This document shows positions 1-11,239 of a DNA stretch of 64,000 bases, one piece after another. The stretch is taken from contig OZ005656.1 of the NCBI GenBank assembly GCA_963930645.1, positions 189,569,079 through 189,633,078 of the forward strand, in the 5' to 3' direction. Position numbers and translations under genes: made by a program. The notes under the pieces are model-generated. The model did no database searches, was not told the origin of the DNA, and worked only from the letters and a program-made list of their open reading frames with translations. Position 1 is the first letter of the stretch, and the number at the start of each line of letters is the position of its first letter. Origin of the DNA: Salticus scenicus (lineage: Eukaryota > Arthropoda > Arachnida > Araneae > Salticidae).

Positions 1-336
1 TTTTTTTTGTTTTTTTTTTCAAAAAACTAAAACTTCTAAATATTCGTTATAAAAATGAAGTTTCTAAGTTACTTAAATTCATTTCTCTTACAATTTATAA
101 ATTCTTTTAACTCCGATTTGTATTAAACTCTAAAAATCGATAACACTTACTGAATCTTGAATTTTTTTTTTCCTACAAATAAATTTGCAAAAAGCTCATT
201 ATTTAAAAATCTATTTACAATGAGATAATTCCCTTTTACAGTGAACGGCCCATATATGACATATATTTTCTGTCCATAATTTTCTTTCTGATAGAAAATA
301 GAGTCAGCAGCAAAATTATTAAAGCACACATCCATA

Positions 337-376
<40 letters not shown>

Positions 377-429
377 TTTTTCAGTTTGCTCGCTAATTTT
401 TATCATCAACTTACATTTATAAACAGCTA
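1..429. other. AT-rich non-coding DNA with microsatellite
   Basis: No gene is visible. It begins with poly-T and contains a (TA)n run at about 335-359 followed directly by a poly-T run to about 381. The open frame on the minus strand at 147-335 has no recognisable family features and looks like chance. Confidence 0.6.
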
Positions 430-534
430 ATTAAGATCATAACTCGACAAATATTTAATTAACAAAACATTATTACGTGCATATCTTTTAAATACGAATT
501 ATTGCTAGCGCTTCAATAACTTTGCTGCCGACTG
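430..534. repeat. Degraded half copy of a TA-flanked MITE
   Basis: The last ~105 bases align by eye with the right half of the complete MITE at 767-980. Both share a block about Cg-ACAAGGATTTA, then a CGAATTATTGCTAG-like block, and end in GCMGCCGACTG followed by TA. The left half is absent, so this is a truncated and mutated copy. The terminal CCGACTG next to TA is the best conserved part. Confidence 0.6.
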
Positions 535-766
535 TATCACTCTCTAAAATTACTAGAGTTCGAATCGCACTCCTATTTAGACGCCAATTAAGGTGAGAAA
601 ACGCTATTCTCGTTCTCTAAAATATGGCATTTCTCACTTTTCGAGAAATATTTACGTGTAGTCTAGGTTGACCAAACGTCCCCATTTTACGGGGACTGTC
701 CCCAATTTCGACCATCTGTACCCAAAAACAAAAACAGTGATTGAGGACCACATTTTCTGTCATTTA

Positions 767-980
767 CAGTCGGCTGCAAAATTATTCGAGCACTAGCAAT
801 AATCCCTGCCAAAAAAAAGTACACTTAATACAGCTTTGTTAAATAAATCCTTGTCGAGTCATGTTCTTAATCAGTCTAAGACCATGATTCGACAAGGATT
901 TACTTAGCAAAACAGTCTTAAGTGTACTTTTTAAACATAGGAATTATTGGCTAGTGCTCGAATAATTTTGCAGCCGACTG
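767..980. mobile_element. MITE with TA duplication inside the hAT relic
   Basis: A 214-bp near-palindrome. It starts CAGTCGGCTGCAAAATTATT and ends with the complement of the same sequence, and TA stands directly outside both ends (765-766, 981-982). The two halves fold almost completely, around a centre near 870. It codes for nothing. TA duplication and the CAGT start fit the Tc1/mariner superfamily. A half copy lies at 430-534. Confidence 0.85.
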
Positions 981-1119
981 TATCTTCAAATGTCCCCAAT
1001 TTTCAAAAAATTTCTTAAATATACATAATTTTGTTACTTTTTCTTTCTTTGTTTTCTTTGTTTCATTCATAATTCACGTAGTGAAAAAAAAAAAAAAGTT
1101 TCTACTCATATTAACTCTG

Positions 1120-1430
1120 AAAAACATGAAAAGCTTCCATAGTTGTATCAACGTGGTCTACAATGAAAGGATTTTGACATCTAATAATGCCAGTTTGAAG
1201 ATTGCTCTGGCTGAAGACACTGTTACTTATCATAATGGCATTCACAAACTTTCAGAGAAATCGACTACCAGCCCAAAATACTAAAGAAAGTACTCTTGAC
1301 CCAACATATTATTGTGGCCAAACAAAATGTGAGATAATTGTAGAAAATGTTTTTACATCTAGGGCAGTGAAGGGACTTATTATTCATTACTCTCTAAAAA
1401 TAGCTAGGTGACTAAACGTCTTCGAATCAT
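1120..1430 (+). pseudogene. hAT transposase remnant
   Basis: Frame-shifted translation fragments with the flavour of hAT transposases of invertebrates. One frame gives LAEDTVTYHNGIHKL near 1210-1250, which continues in the next frame as SFREIDYQPKI. A later frame gives KCEIIVENVFTSRAVKGL near 1325-1380. At least two frame changes and several stops separate them, so no functional protein can be made. The remnant lies between the paired hAT ends, which supports the assignment. The family match is from memory and unverified. Confidence 0.5.
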
Positions 1431-1879
1431 GAGGAGAGTCCTCGAATCAGAAAATATAACTAGAGAACTAGAAAATGCATCATTTGTAATCATAACTTAA
1501 TTTCATGTTCTGTTTATTCGTACCATGGAAATGCTGAAGGGTTTTCCATTATGATAAGATGTTATAATCCTGATAAAGATATAAGTGTAAAGCTCTTGGA
1601 AGGAAAAATATATACTTACGTATATTGCGTATATATGTTAAGTGTATACTTATTGTATTTTGATCTACAATTTGAATTAAATACATGGTGTTCCATTTTC
1701 AAAGTAAAAAATGGTGACATTTCCTCATTTTGGCATCTGAAAATTTGGTCACCCTAGTGTAGTCACTCTGTCATAAAGCGTGAAGAATCATCAATCGTAT
1801 TTAAATGCAGTGAGAAATTGTTATCGCTATCTATGAAAAATATTACAAATGAAATATAAGGAGCAGTTGCATGCATTTT

Positions 1880-2015
1880 TACTTTCTTCTATATGTAATA
1901 TAGAGAAAGTATTGGATTCGTAAAAATTTTCGACCTCGGGTTTTTGATGAATTTACACGTTTTGAGAGCTGTAGAACACGTTTTGATTATTTTTAGAAAA
2001 TGTTTGTCTCTCTCT

Positions 2016-2049
<34 letters not shown>

Positions 2050-3115
2050 CAAAATTTTGTGGCAACTGTATCTCAAGAACTACTGCACAGAATTTCATAC
2101 AAATTGGTATGTAGTTGCACCTTGACATAAATCAGTGCCTATCACTTTTGGTAAAAATTGTCTTACAGGTTGCGTTGCATCCCGCTTTTTCTAAATTTTT
2201 AACATGGTGATATAGGACAAAATTTTGTATAAATGTGCATAAAGAGAATTATTTTTTAGTAATCATTATGGTTGCGTTGCATCCCGCTTTTTCTAAATTT
2301 TTAACATGGTGATATAGGACAAAATTTTGTATAAATGTGCATAAAGAGAATTATTTTTTAGTAATCATTATGAAATTTACAAGAATTATTTATAATAGAG
2401 ATAGTCAACTGGGAAAAAAAAATTTGTATGCGTAGGAGCCTCGCCACCCCCCTGGGGGGGAAGTCCCCCCTCGAGGGGAGTAAATTTTCAAGATGGGTAT
2501 CTTTCGAAAGGTCTCGTCAATACCTTTAAAACGAATGGTTGAACTATAAATCTGTGATAATTTAAAACAAAGTTATCGATTTTTTTACTTTTAACAACAA
2601 CTTTTTTTTTTTTTTTTTTTAACGAAATTTAACCACACTTGGTATTTAGTTGGCCCCTGACATAAACTGAGGCTGATTAGATTTGGGGATCAATCGCTCA
2701 ACAGGTCGCGCTGTGATCGTATTTTTTCTAAATTTTTAATATGGCAGTAAAGGAAAAAATTTCGTATAAATGTACATAATGAGAGTTATTCTTAACCTGT
2801 GATTGTGAAATTAATATGAATTATTGGTAATAGTAGTAGCTAATTTGGAAAAAAATTTGGGGCATCGCTTCCCCCCCCCCTGTCCCCGGGAGGGTGTAAA
2901 TTTTTAAGATCGGTATCTTTCGAAAGATCTCGTCAATACCTTTAAAACGAATGGTTGAACTGTAAATATGTGGTAATTTAAAACAAAGTTATCGATTTTA
3001 TTTACTTTTAACGAAAAAAAAAAAAAAAAAATTTGAAAAAAAGCGTTTTTTTTTTTATTGTTACTGCGTGAATTTATATAAGAAAATATAGAAGAAAGTC
3101 TTGTGGTGGCCACAA
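1880..3115 (+). repeat. Hairpin-headed GAAAGTATTG repeat, copy 1
   Basis: Begins with a short hairpin (TTCTATATGTAATATAGAGAA), then the recurring block GAAAGTATTGGATTCG, a (GT)n run at about 2019-2048, and a block reading CAGAATTTCATACAAATTGG. The rest is built from an internally repeated unit of about 420 bp, including a stretch near CCTTTAAAACGAATGGTTGA seen at about 2520 and again at about 2938, and runs of C that differ between units. Related copies lie at 24.7, 30.2, 42.5 and 56.5 kb and in the 12-14 kb palindrome. No protein is recognisable. Confidence 0.65.
2168..2371. repeat. Exact 102-bp tandem duplication
   Basis: The sequence starting GGTTGCGTTGCATCCCGC at 2168 is repeated from 2270 with no difference that I can find over 102 bp. 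Neighbouring repeat units in the same element are clearly diverged, so this duplication is recent, or was created by assembly. Confidence 0.85.
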
Positions 3116-3651
3116 CATACTAGTTTTAAACAGAATTTATTGAAGAATTTTGATGAATAAAAAAAACAAAACATTTAATAACATTCATTAAATAAAAAAA
3201 ATTTAAAATTCATTTAACAAAATAAATTGATATGCATTTAAAAATTTTTGATACAACTAAGAAAATAAAAGAATTATTATTAGAAAAGAATATCGAAAAT
3301 CGTATTAGAAAGCTTTCTTATTCAGAAATATATAAAGCATAAAAGAAAAGAACAATCGAAATATTTAATGCATAGTGTTACAAAGTCTGTAGGAATTTAT
3401 ATTTTTATTATATTCATCAACATTAAATATTTGTGAAAATATCAAAAAGTTGGCTATAATATTTTACTAATAATTAAAATCGACAGCAAGATTTATACTT
3501 TTAAACAGGCAAGCAACATACTAAGTATTTTGAACAAATAGTTTTTCAAGAAACTGCAGCCTTTGTACGCAATAATTTAACTTTTTTTTTAAAGATGTAT
3601 ATCTAGTAATTTTATTTTTTTAAACAACATTAAAAATAACCGTTTGTCTAA
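3116..3651. other. AT-rich sequence without recognised features
   Basis: I see no gene, tRNA or structured repeat. The sequence is A/T-rich with short poly-A/T runs, and no long frame matches a family. Confidence 0.5.
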
Positions 3652-4249
3652 AGCGCGTATCAGACACGACGACTTTACAGACGATTTTAGAGCCAACCAC
3701 TGATCAGCGCCAATTTTTCGGAAAAAATTGTCTCTACTCCCAGTGTGATAGCAAGCACCGAACTTGTCCAAATTTTTCAGAGCTGTCTTGATAAAATTGT
3801 CTCTACACACAATTGTTCCCCAGACTCATCCAATCAGGATGCGTTATTTTCATACGTCATATTTCCAAGACGGCGTAACACGGGAATCGCTTAAAGTGGA
3901 GATTTGAAGGAGAAATATTATCGTTAACCACGTTTATTTTACCGATAATTGATAAGAACTTTGAATTAATCGTTTTTGTTTTCGTATGGCGTTATGACAA
4001 TAGTTGTAACAAAGATCAAAATAGAAATAATAATGCGATATTTTACAAAAATGAAAGGGAATTTTAACACTAATCATTGCGTATTTTATTCGCGCCAAGA
4101 AAAGCGATAAGCGTCAGAAGTTAGTCTTCTTTCATCCAACTTTTCACCCGTCTATTGTAACATCTACGGCGTTTTCGTCGAGGAAAAATCGGCGCTAAAG
4201 TCGGCTCAAAAATTGGTTGTTTCTAAAGTTGCCGGGTCTGATACGCCCT
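3652..4249 (+). mobile_element. PIF/Harbinger-like non-autonomous element, copy A
   Basis: 598 bp with inverted ends: AGCGCGTATCAGAC at the left and the complement of AGGGCGTATCAGAC at the right, continuing imperfectly inward for about 65 bp. Flanks are TAA on the left and TAG on the right, close to the 3-bp TWA duplication of PIF/Harbinger elements. Copies B and C follow within 2 kb. It retains the damaged start of a short coding sequence (compare 5249-5320). No transposase is present. Confidence 0.7.
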
Positions 4250-4391
4250 TAGGGTATATGTTTTTAAATATATTTTCTGATTTTAAAATGATTACAATTT
4301 TGATTTCAAAATGTTCGTTGGGATTCTATATTTTAATATAATGGATAAATGAAGTAAAAATTGACAAATATAATTAGAGTGGTTGTGTATG

Positions 4392-4460
4392 TAGTTCGTG
4401 GTCCGATGGTAAGATGGTCGCGTGCTAAGGAACGCCAGTGTTCGATTCTCGATATAACTA
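4392..4460 (+). repeat. tRNA-like sequence, possible SINE head
   Basis: TGGTCCGATGG near 4400 resembles an A box, and GTTCGATTC about 40 bases later is a good B box, the spacing of a tRNA-derived promoter. The clover-leaf is poor, because the acceptor arms do not pair, so I do not call a functional tRNA. It is more likely a SINE head or tRNA pseudogene. Confidence 0.45.
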
Positions 4461-5036
4461 AACTGCAATTAATTCTACCGTAGCTCTTGATTCATTATGT
4501 AGGGGGGGAAAATAGACTAGTAAATACTATTTTATTAAGGAAAAGAAAAAACAACCAAAATTCTTAAGTGCGTATCAGACACGACGAGTTTATAGGCGAT
4601 TTTAGAGCCAACCACTGATCAGCGCCGATTTTTCGAAAAAAATTGCCTCTACTCTCAGTGTGATAGCGCGCACCGTAGTTGCCCAACTTTTTCAGAGCTG
4701 TCTTGATAAAATTGTCTCTACACACAATTTTTCCACAGACTCATCCAATCAGGATGCGCTATTTTGATACGTCATATATCCAAGATGGCGGGACACGGGA
4801 ATCGCTTAAAGTGGAGATTTGAAGAAGAAATATTATCGTTAAGGATGTTTATTTAGCATTAAATGATAAGAATTTTGAATTAATCGTTTTTATTTTCATA
4901 TGGCATTATGACAATAGTTGTAACAAAGATCAAAATAGAAATAATAATACGATATTTTACACAAATGAAAGGGAATTTTAACACTAATCATTGCGTATTT
5001 TATTCGCGCTAAGAAAAGTGATAAGCGTCAGAATTA

Positions 5037-5627
5037 AGCGCGTATCACGATGATTTTATAGGCGATTTTAGAGCCAACCACTGATCAGCGCCGATTTTTC
5101 GGAAAAAATTGTCTCTACTCTCAGTGTGATAGCGCGCACCGTAGTTGCCCAAATTTTTCAGAGCTGTCTTGATAAAATTGTCTCTACACAATTTTTCCAC
5201 AGACTCATCCAATCAGGATGCGCTATTTTGATACGTCATATTTCCAAGATGGCGGAACACGGGAATCGCTTAAAGTGGAGATTTGAAGAAGAAATATTAT
5301 CGTTAAGGATGTTTATTTAGCATTAAATGATAAGAATTTTGAATTAATCGTTTTTATTTTCATATGGCGTTATGACAATAGTTGTAACAAAGATCAAAAT
5401 AGAAATAATAATGCGATATTTTACACAAATGAAAGGGAATTTTAACACTAATCATTGCGTATTTTATTCGCGTCAAAAAAAGTAATAAACGTCAGAAGTT
5501 AGTCTCCTTTCATACAACTTTTCACCCGTCTATTGTAACCTCTACGGTGTTTTCGTCGAGGAAAAATCGGCGCTAAAGTCGGCTCAAAAATTGGTTGTTT
5601 CTAAAGTTGCTGGGTCTGATACGCCCT
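5037..5627 (+). mobile_element. PIF/Harbinger-like element, copy C, nested in copy B
   Basis: 591 bp, starting AGCGCGTATCA and ending with the complement of AGGGCGTATCAGAC. TTA stands at both edges (5034-5036 and 5628-5630), and the surrounding bases join into the sequence seen intact in copy A around 4118-4130. This is direct evidence for a TTA target duplication and insertion into copy B. Confidence 0.78.
5249..5320 (+). pseudogene. Conserved start of a short accessory reading frame
   Basis: A start codon in good context (CCAAGATGG) opens a 23-codon frame beginning MAEHGNRLKWRFEEEILSL, then a stop. Copies A and B carry the same stretch with few changes. The string KW-FEEEILSL resembles the beginning of the Myb/MADF-like DNA-binding protein that accompanies Harbinger transposases. 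I infer that these elements derive from an autonomous parent by internal deletion just after the start of that gene. The function is not proven. Confidence 0.4.
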
Positions 5628-5885
5628 TTAGTCTTCTTTCATCCAACTTTTCACCCGTCTATTGTAACCTCTACGGTGTTTTCGTCGAGGAAAAATCAGC
5701 GCTAAAGTCGGCTCAAAAATTGGTTGTTTCTAAAGTTGCTGGGTCTGATGCACCCTAGTCTTCTTTCATCCAACTTTTCACCCGTCTATTGTAACCTCTA
5801 CGGTGTTTTCGTCGAGGAAAAATCGGCGCTAAAGTCGGCTCAAAAATTGGTTGTTTCTAAAGTTGCTGGGTCTGATACACCCTTT
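5501..5885 (+). repeat. Three right arms of the Harbinger-like element in tandem
   Basis: The ~128-bp right arm beginning AGTCTTCTTTCATCC is present three times in a row, starting at 5501, 5630 and 5757. The first belongs to copy C and the second to copy B. The third, ending TGATACACCCTTTAA, has no matching left part in the window and may be a duplication. Confidence 0.8.
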
Positions 5886-5889
5886 AAAT

Positions 5890-6191
5890 TACTTGGAATA
5901 ATCACTCTTAATGGAGAGTGAAAAATCGCACCCTTTCAAAAAGAGACTTCTCACTCTTTAGAAGTTGGCTCTATTTTAGCATGTTCGAAGAGTGATAGGC
6001 CACTCTTTAAGAGTTAGATCTCTACATATTTTAGAACGCATATATTTAATCTTACACATAATCAATAGATTTTGTGCATAATAAATAATGCACAGACTGC
6101 ACTTTAACAAATGAATATATCATTCAAATAATTATCTTCCAAGTAAAATCAAAAGATAATTTTTTTTCTACAACCATGTTTTTACTTCATG
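5890..6191. other. Intergenic sequence
   Basis: Contains loosely repeated short motifs around CACTCTTTA(A)GAGTT between 5945 and 6020, which can form small hairpins, then AT-rich sequence. No gene is visible. Confidence 0.45.
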
Positions 6192-6193
6192 TA

Positions 6194-8648
6194 CAGTCGG
6201 GGAAAAAAAAAACGCAACACTCAAAGTAACTTCGTTGCTGATCGATGTAGAAAAATGTAATAGGTATCATTCGACGGGGAATTGTGAGTTGTTTCAGAAA
6301 ATGAAGTGAAATTTTGAATTGGGGGTCGTCTACATATTAAAACGCGCACCAACTTTGATTTTTTCAATGGTAACACCGTATTTTTATTTTATATTTGAAT
6401 TCCTGGGATCGCGACAACACGAAAAAGTATATTGGTTGTATATTTTACTTATTTTTTCACAGAGTTATAAGCGTTCAAAGTTTGAAGGTGCTAATGTTAA
6501 ATTCATATTTCAAACTTTTATTAATATCTTCACAAAAAATAACTTGCTCGATATAATTTTTGTTTTACGAGATACAGTGAAGAAACCCAAACATAATCCC
6601 TCGTTACTTTTGATTCTGAAAAATATTTTTAATTCTGAAAAATATTAATAAATTCATATTCATAAAAATTATGAATTATGACCTATATTAATTTTTACAT
6701 AAAATGAATCCTAATGCTGAAAAATATGGGTGTGCAAATTTGCAGCTCATTCCAGTTATTAGTTTTCGAGATATAAATAAATCTTTCTTTTGGAGTGGTT
6801 TAGGGGGCCGTCTCTTATAAAGTTTTGCATGAGATAACGAATCAAATCTTAAAAAATAACAAAGAAAATTAAACAAAATATTTTTATTTTTTATTTACGG
6901 GTCAAATTATATAACAACAACGTCAAACGCAAAGAAATGAAACAAAAATGATGATTTTTAGACATTAGTGTTAGCATCAAGAATTCCTGTTTTATAAAGA
7001 AGACAAGCCACGCCTTCATCGTTCTTCAAAACAAAACAATACAGAAATGGAAAAGTAAATGTGACATTGAGTATTCGTGTTAAACCCCTTATTTATGTTG
7101 ACAAAAATATGCACAAGTGGTATTTACTTTATCGATTAATTGATGATAAATTTTGAATCTTTTAAACGAACACTGGAAGAAAAAAAATTAACTAAATAGG
7201 CGGGGTTTACTGTTTTAAATAGAAAAATAGGTTTAATGTGAAATTGTCAACGATAAAAAACGAATGGAATTGGAATGCAGGACAGACTTGTAAAATCGTT
7301 TCTTAACTACCGTCATAGTTAAAAAAGGTTAATCATTTGCTTCATATATTGCTTTATTTTATTTTATTTATTTATTTATTTACTTATTTTGTAGGGGGGG
7401 GGGAGGATTATTATTTTAAGGGCACTTTAGTCTTTAAAATTTTATTAATATATGTGAACTTTATGCATTTTTAAAAACATACTTTAACTTTTATAAATAT
7501 ATTTTAACACTTTTTGCGACCGCAGGATTTTGTCTTTTTGATAGTAAGACCCGCCTACGGGCGTTTTACTTTCAAAATGAAATATTTCAGAACAAATTTT
7601 CTGTATTCACAATTATATTACAAATGGATATACATTATAATTATGTTCTTTCTAATCAATATATTTCTATCCATAGTATATTTTATTGCAAAATTATGAG
7701 CACTGGGTACACACTTAAGAAAATGTAACACACAAATTACGAAAGAAACGCCCACTGACGGAGTTACAGATTTTCAAATGGCGTGAATCTACGTCAGCAG
7801 TCGCGAAAGGGTTAATTAAGATATTATATTTTCATAGAAATTATAAAATGAATCGCACAGTTCCAAAGAGTTCAACTGACCCAAAACTAGTAAGTGCGAT
7901 TAAAATAGTTTAATATTTACTTCATGAACCCTTGCAATATTTTATCCGAAAAGATTTTGTTTATGCGTTGTTGTATAGATATATATATCTATATTATTTT
8001 ATTTCGTATATTATGTTACACCTACGAAAGAAAATTTAAGCTTTATTGGTGATCAGTACAGCCATAATATACACTTTTAATTGAAAAATATTGCACTTTT
8101 TTCAAAGAGTACTGTATGGACTAATCGCAAGTGTAATGTATTTAAATAGACCTAAAATTAACTAAAAAAGTACTGAAGTGTATACAAATCTAAAAAATTG
8201 AATTCAGGATAACTAAGGAACAGGAAAAAAGGTATCCTTCTATTAATTATTTCATTATTTTTTTTCTGAAAGATTTCCGGTGTGAAACATTAAAATTTTG
8301 TCTATTTCTTATAAGATCTTAATTTTATTTTTCTATATTTGCAGATAACCCCCTAACACATTTTTGATTATTATAACTCTATAAATACTAAAGATAAAGT
8401 ATACAAACAGTATACTTTTCCGCACTGCCAGACTCTCAGAAATTCGAAAATGAAGACAAAATTGAGTGTTGCTATTGAAAAAATCAAAGTTGGCGCTCAT
8501 TTCAATAAGTAGATGACCCCTAATTCAAAATTTGACGACATATTCAGAAAGTGCTTTTAATTTCCTGTTGAATTATGTCTATTAGATGTTCCTGTGTCAA
8601 TTTATAACGAAATTACAGCGGGTGTTGCGTTTTTTTTTTCCCCGACTG
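6194..8648 (+). mobile_element. 2.46-kb non-autonomous TA-flanked DNA transposon, copy 1
   Basis: A complete 2,455-bp element. Both ends read CAGTCGGGGAAAAAAA inward, followed by CGCAACAC, and TA stands outside each (6192-6193, 8649-8650). The inverted similarity continues for about 300 bp at roughly 70-75% by eye (for example AATTTTGAATT-GGGGTC-TCTAC in both arms). TA duplication and CAGT ends fit the Tc1/mariner superfamily. No transposase is present: the short frames inside (6688-6876 minus, 7514-7699 plus) have no recognised family and are conserved only as DNA. A second copy in the opposite orientation lies at 45668-55891, interrupted by other insertions. Confidence 0.85.
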
Positions 8649-8650
8649 TA

Positions 8651-8920
8651 CTTTATACGTATCACTTTAAACATTCATTTTTTTTTTTCAACTGTAAAAA
8701 ACACTGTGCATTAGATAGGTAGATCAATATGCACACATGCACACCATATTCATCTAAATATTGGAGGATAAATAAAGATATGAGGTAACCCTCTCGCACT
8801 CCCTTGTAAACCTTTTGTGTGCGTTATTGTTCTACAGAGATGCAAAAAGTAATTGTTATACAAAACGGCATGCGTCTATGGACTAAAATAATAGGAAGTA
8901 AATTTTTAATTTATTTAAAA
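8651..8920. other. Spacer without features
   Basis: AT-rich sequence between the TA element and the Helitron. I see no gene or repeat. Confidence 0.5.
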
Positions 8921-9463
8921 CTAGCAGGCTTTGTCTGCTTCACTTGTCGCTATATTATGATGGATAAATAAATAATAATAAAAAAAAGGATTAATTGACG
9001 CGTTTACAAGTGTATTTTTACTGGCGACTATTTTCGTCCAATTAAAACCATAGCCAAGTACCGTGATATACATCCTTTAATGAAGTATAAAAGACATTTA
9101 TTTATTTGGTTGATTGGGAACACGATTAATTTTAAATAAACTATAATATACAACTCCATTAATTTGCAGATGATAAAATCAAGAAAAGAACATATTAGAG
9201 TATTTGATTAATTGAAATTGTTAATAAATCAAAATAAAATATTTGAAAAGAGAAATATTAATTATTACCACCAACAAGTATATTTGATAATTTTAAATCT
9301 ATTATGACGTCAGTTATATCAGAATTTTTTTCATGTTATAGGTTTAACTTTTAATTTAATAGGAATACCTAAAATTTAAAGATATGTCATGAAACTATAC
9401 GCATTTCTTAATCTAGAAAAAAAAAAAAAAAAAAATATCAGAATCATACGTACCATATACATA

Positions 9464-9494
<31 letters not shown>

Positions 9495-9979
9495 GGACTA
9501 GGAGGACTATTAATTTCAGTCTGGGTAAAAACGTCGTCACCAGTTTTTGTAGACTAGTTTTGTGTAACACCAAAATAAACTAGAACTATCAGTCCTATCG
9601 TTACAAATTTGGTACGAATGAAAGAGGCGATTTTCCTGAATCCAGGGGTGCAAACAGTTTTTCGCACGACAATTAGATTTTTTAAAAATTAACTAAAGTA
9701 TGAAATTTAGGTGGCGGTACTTCATTTTAATTCATTTCAGTCATTTTAAAAAGTACGTGGCCCAGTTTTACGGTCAAAAAATGAGATAAAAAATAAATTA
9801 AAAATTAAAAATAAAAATAATAAGTTAAAATTTTACAGACTGAAATTAATAATCCTCCGTACTAAACTAAATTCTCTCTTTGATAGAATTTTTATTTTTC
9901 ATTTTTATTTTTATTTATTTATTTATTTATTCTGTACGTGGTACACAGACAGTCAAACATTTTCTTTTATTAATATAGA
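8921..9979 (-). mobile_element. Small non-autonomous Helitron, minus strand
   Basis: On the minus strand it begins TCTATATTAATAAAAG after a host A and ends CAAAGCCTGCTAG before a host T, the classic Helitron pattern (5' TC, 3' CTAG, insertion between A and T, no target duplication). It is 1,059 bp. The expected hairpin just before the 3' end is degenerate here (GCGACAAGTGAAGCAGAC). It contains microsatellite (TA)n near 9470-9492 and a block shared with the large Helitron near 46.4 kb. No Rep/helicase coding is present, so it would need an enzyme from elsewhere. Confidence 0.8.
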
Positions 9980-10029
9980 TACAACAAAACTGTCATGTGT
10001 TAGATTGTTTTTGTAAGATATGGTCATTA

Positions 10030-10275
10030 TAGATTGGTTGTAGTTAGAGGATTATGGACGTTTGACTACACTAGGGTTCTAGGTCTGGGTGGAATGCTCT
10101 CCGTGGAAGTCTTTCTAAGGTATTTTAGCCCGTATTTACGCAAGAGAAACTGAGAAATTTTAAGGGGAAATTTTCCGGAGAAAACTCTTCGAACGTCTAT
10201 GGATTGAACCTAGCGCCACCCGTCTTCTAACTTTGAAAGCTGGACCTCTCAGCCACTGGTGGGGTAGACATAATG
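10030..10275 (-). repeat. SINE-like element, minus strand
   Basis: Read on the minus strand, an A-box-like CAGTGGCTGAGAGGTCC is followed by GGTTCAATCC, a B-box-like motif. The downstream part resembles the copy at 28560-28740 in its head and spacing. It is probably a tRNA-derived SINE. The outer ends are not resolved. Confidence 0.5.
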
Positions 10276-11239
10276 AGGAATAGTATGTGTAAAATTTATA
10301 TTATTATTATTATTATATTATATTATATATATATTTTCAAAGGCCTAAATATCCAAAACGTATTAAATTATTTAAAAAGGGAATAAAAATATGCTTTAGG
10401 CTTCTGTCACAGCATGGTCATTTCTGGAAATTGCATGCTTGCCGTTTGTAGATCTTTTATAGAGATATACAAAAGAATTCGAATAAGTTGGGGTCCATTA
10501 TGAAAATATAGGAAATTGAAGAGAAATATTCTTGGAAGGATACCTGCCTACCTTTTCTTCTGTGTGTGTGTTGCAAAATTTGTGTAATTTCTAAAAAAAT
10601 TAAATCTCTGAATTTTATAAAAAATTATACTTATTTCACCACGACATAAATTGATGTCTATCTGTCAACTTTTAGTGCATATCACCCAAAATGTGGCATT
10701 GTTACGGCTGCAATTTGTTTCACTTACAGTAGGGCCATGTTTCAGCTTTTAAAATATATAATTCAAAAAATCTTACAATGTTACAGAGACATTTTTCTTC
10801 ATCGCCAAAAGGGCAAATAATAATAGTAATAATAATAATAATAATTACCAAAAGGGTCCTAAAACTAAGGGTCACAGATTACTTTGCGAACGATATAATC
10901 AAGGGGGAAAAAACGCCTAAGACTATTCGATTAATTTAAATTTGTAATTAAAAGATAAAAAATAAAGAACAAATAAAAGTTTTAAAGCTATTATGACATT
11001 AATTTTATCAATTTTTTTTTACGATAGAGATTTGATTTTTTCTTTCCTCCTTTTTTAACTCTTTCCAACAAGGTTGAAAAAGGTTAATGACTTCCATTTG
11101 TCGGTCTGTCCGTCTGTTTATCTGTCCTCTCTCAAACTCACACAAATATTCATGGAATTTTTTTTTTAAAGTGATATAAGTTATTTAATTTCACTATCGG
11201 ATGTTCCCTATTAAAAATAGAGTGAATACCTCTACTGGT
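10276..11239. other. AT-rich sequence with partial repeat similarity
   Basis: Includes (ATT)n near 10300 and (TAA)n near 10815-10840. From about 10560 there is a degraded stretch recalling the GAAAGTATTG repeat family (TTGATGTCTATCTGTCAACTTTTAG). No gene is visible. Confidence 0.4.

Larger units (their letters stand above)
664..1756 (+). mobile_element. hAT-type DNA transposon relic
   Basis: The ends are inverted: TAGGTTGACCA on the left and the complement of TAGGGTGACCA on the right, a common hAT terminus. An identical 8-bp sequence GTGTAGTC lies immediately outside both ends (656-663 and 1757-1764), the size expected of a hAT target duplication. The element is 1,093 bp including a 214-bp MITE inserted at 767-980, so about 877 bp without it. 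Intact hAT elements usually carry a transposase of over 600 residues, so this is heavily deleted. Transposase-like remnants lie in its middle. Confidence 0.82.
4567..5756 (+). mobile_element. PIF/Harbinger-like element, copy B, interrupted
   Basis: The left end AGTGCGTATCAGAC follows TTA at 4564-4566. The body matches copy A until about 5033, where copy C interrupts it. It then resumes at 5631 with GTCTTCTTTCATCCAAC and ends with the complement of AGGGTGCATCAGAC at 5756. Copy A, undisturbed at the same point, shows how the two parts join. The right flank is AGT rather than TTA, so the outer right junction is altered. Confidence 0.7.

Noticed and set aside
4392..4460. Functional tRNA gene
   Set aside because: A- and B-box-like words exist, but the acceptor and anticodon arms do not pair.
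6688..6876. 62-codon frame also found at 55191-55379
   Set aside because: Same reason: shared transposon DNA, with no recognised domain.
7514..7699. 61-codon frame also found at 54375-54560
   Set aside because: Conserved only because both lie in copies of the same transposon. It has no start context or known domain, and its mutations do not favour synonymous changes as far as I can see.
9376..9583. Opposed frames across (TA)n
   Set aside because: Low-complexity translation of a microsatellite.
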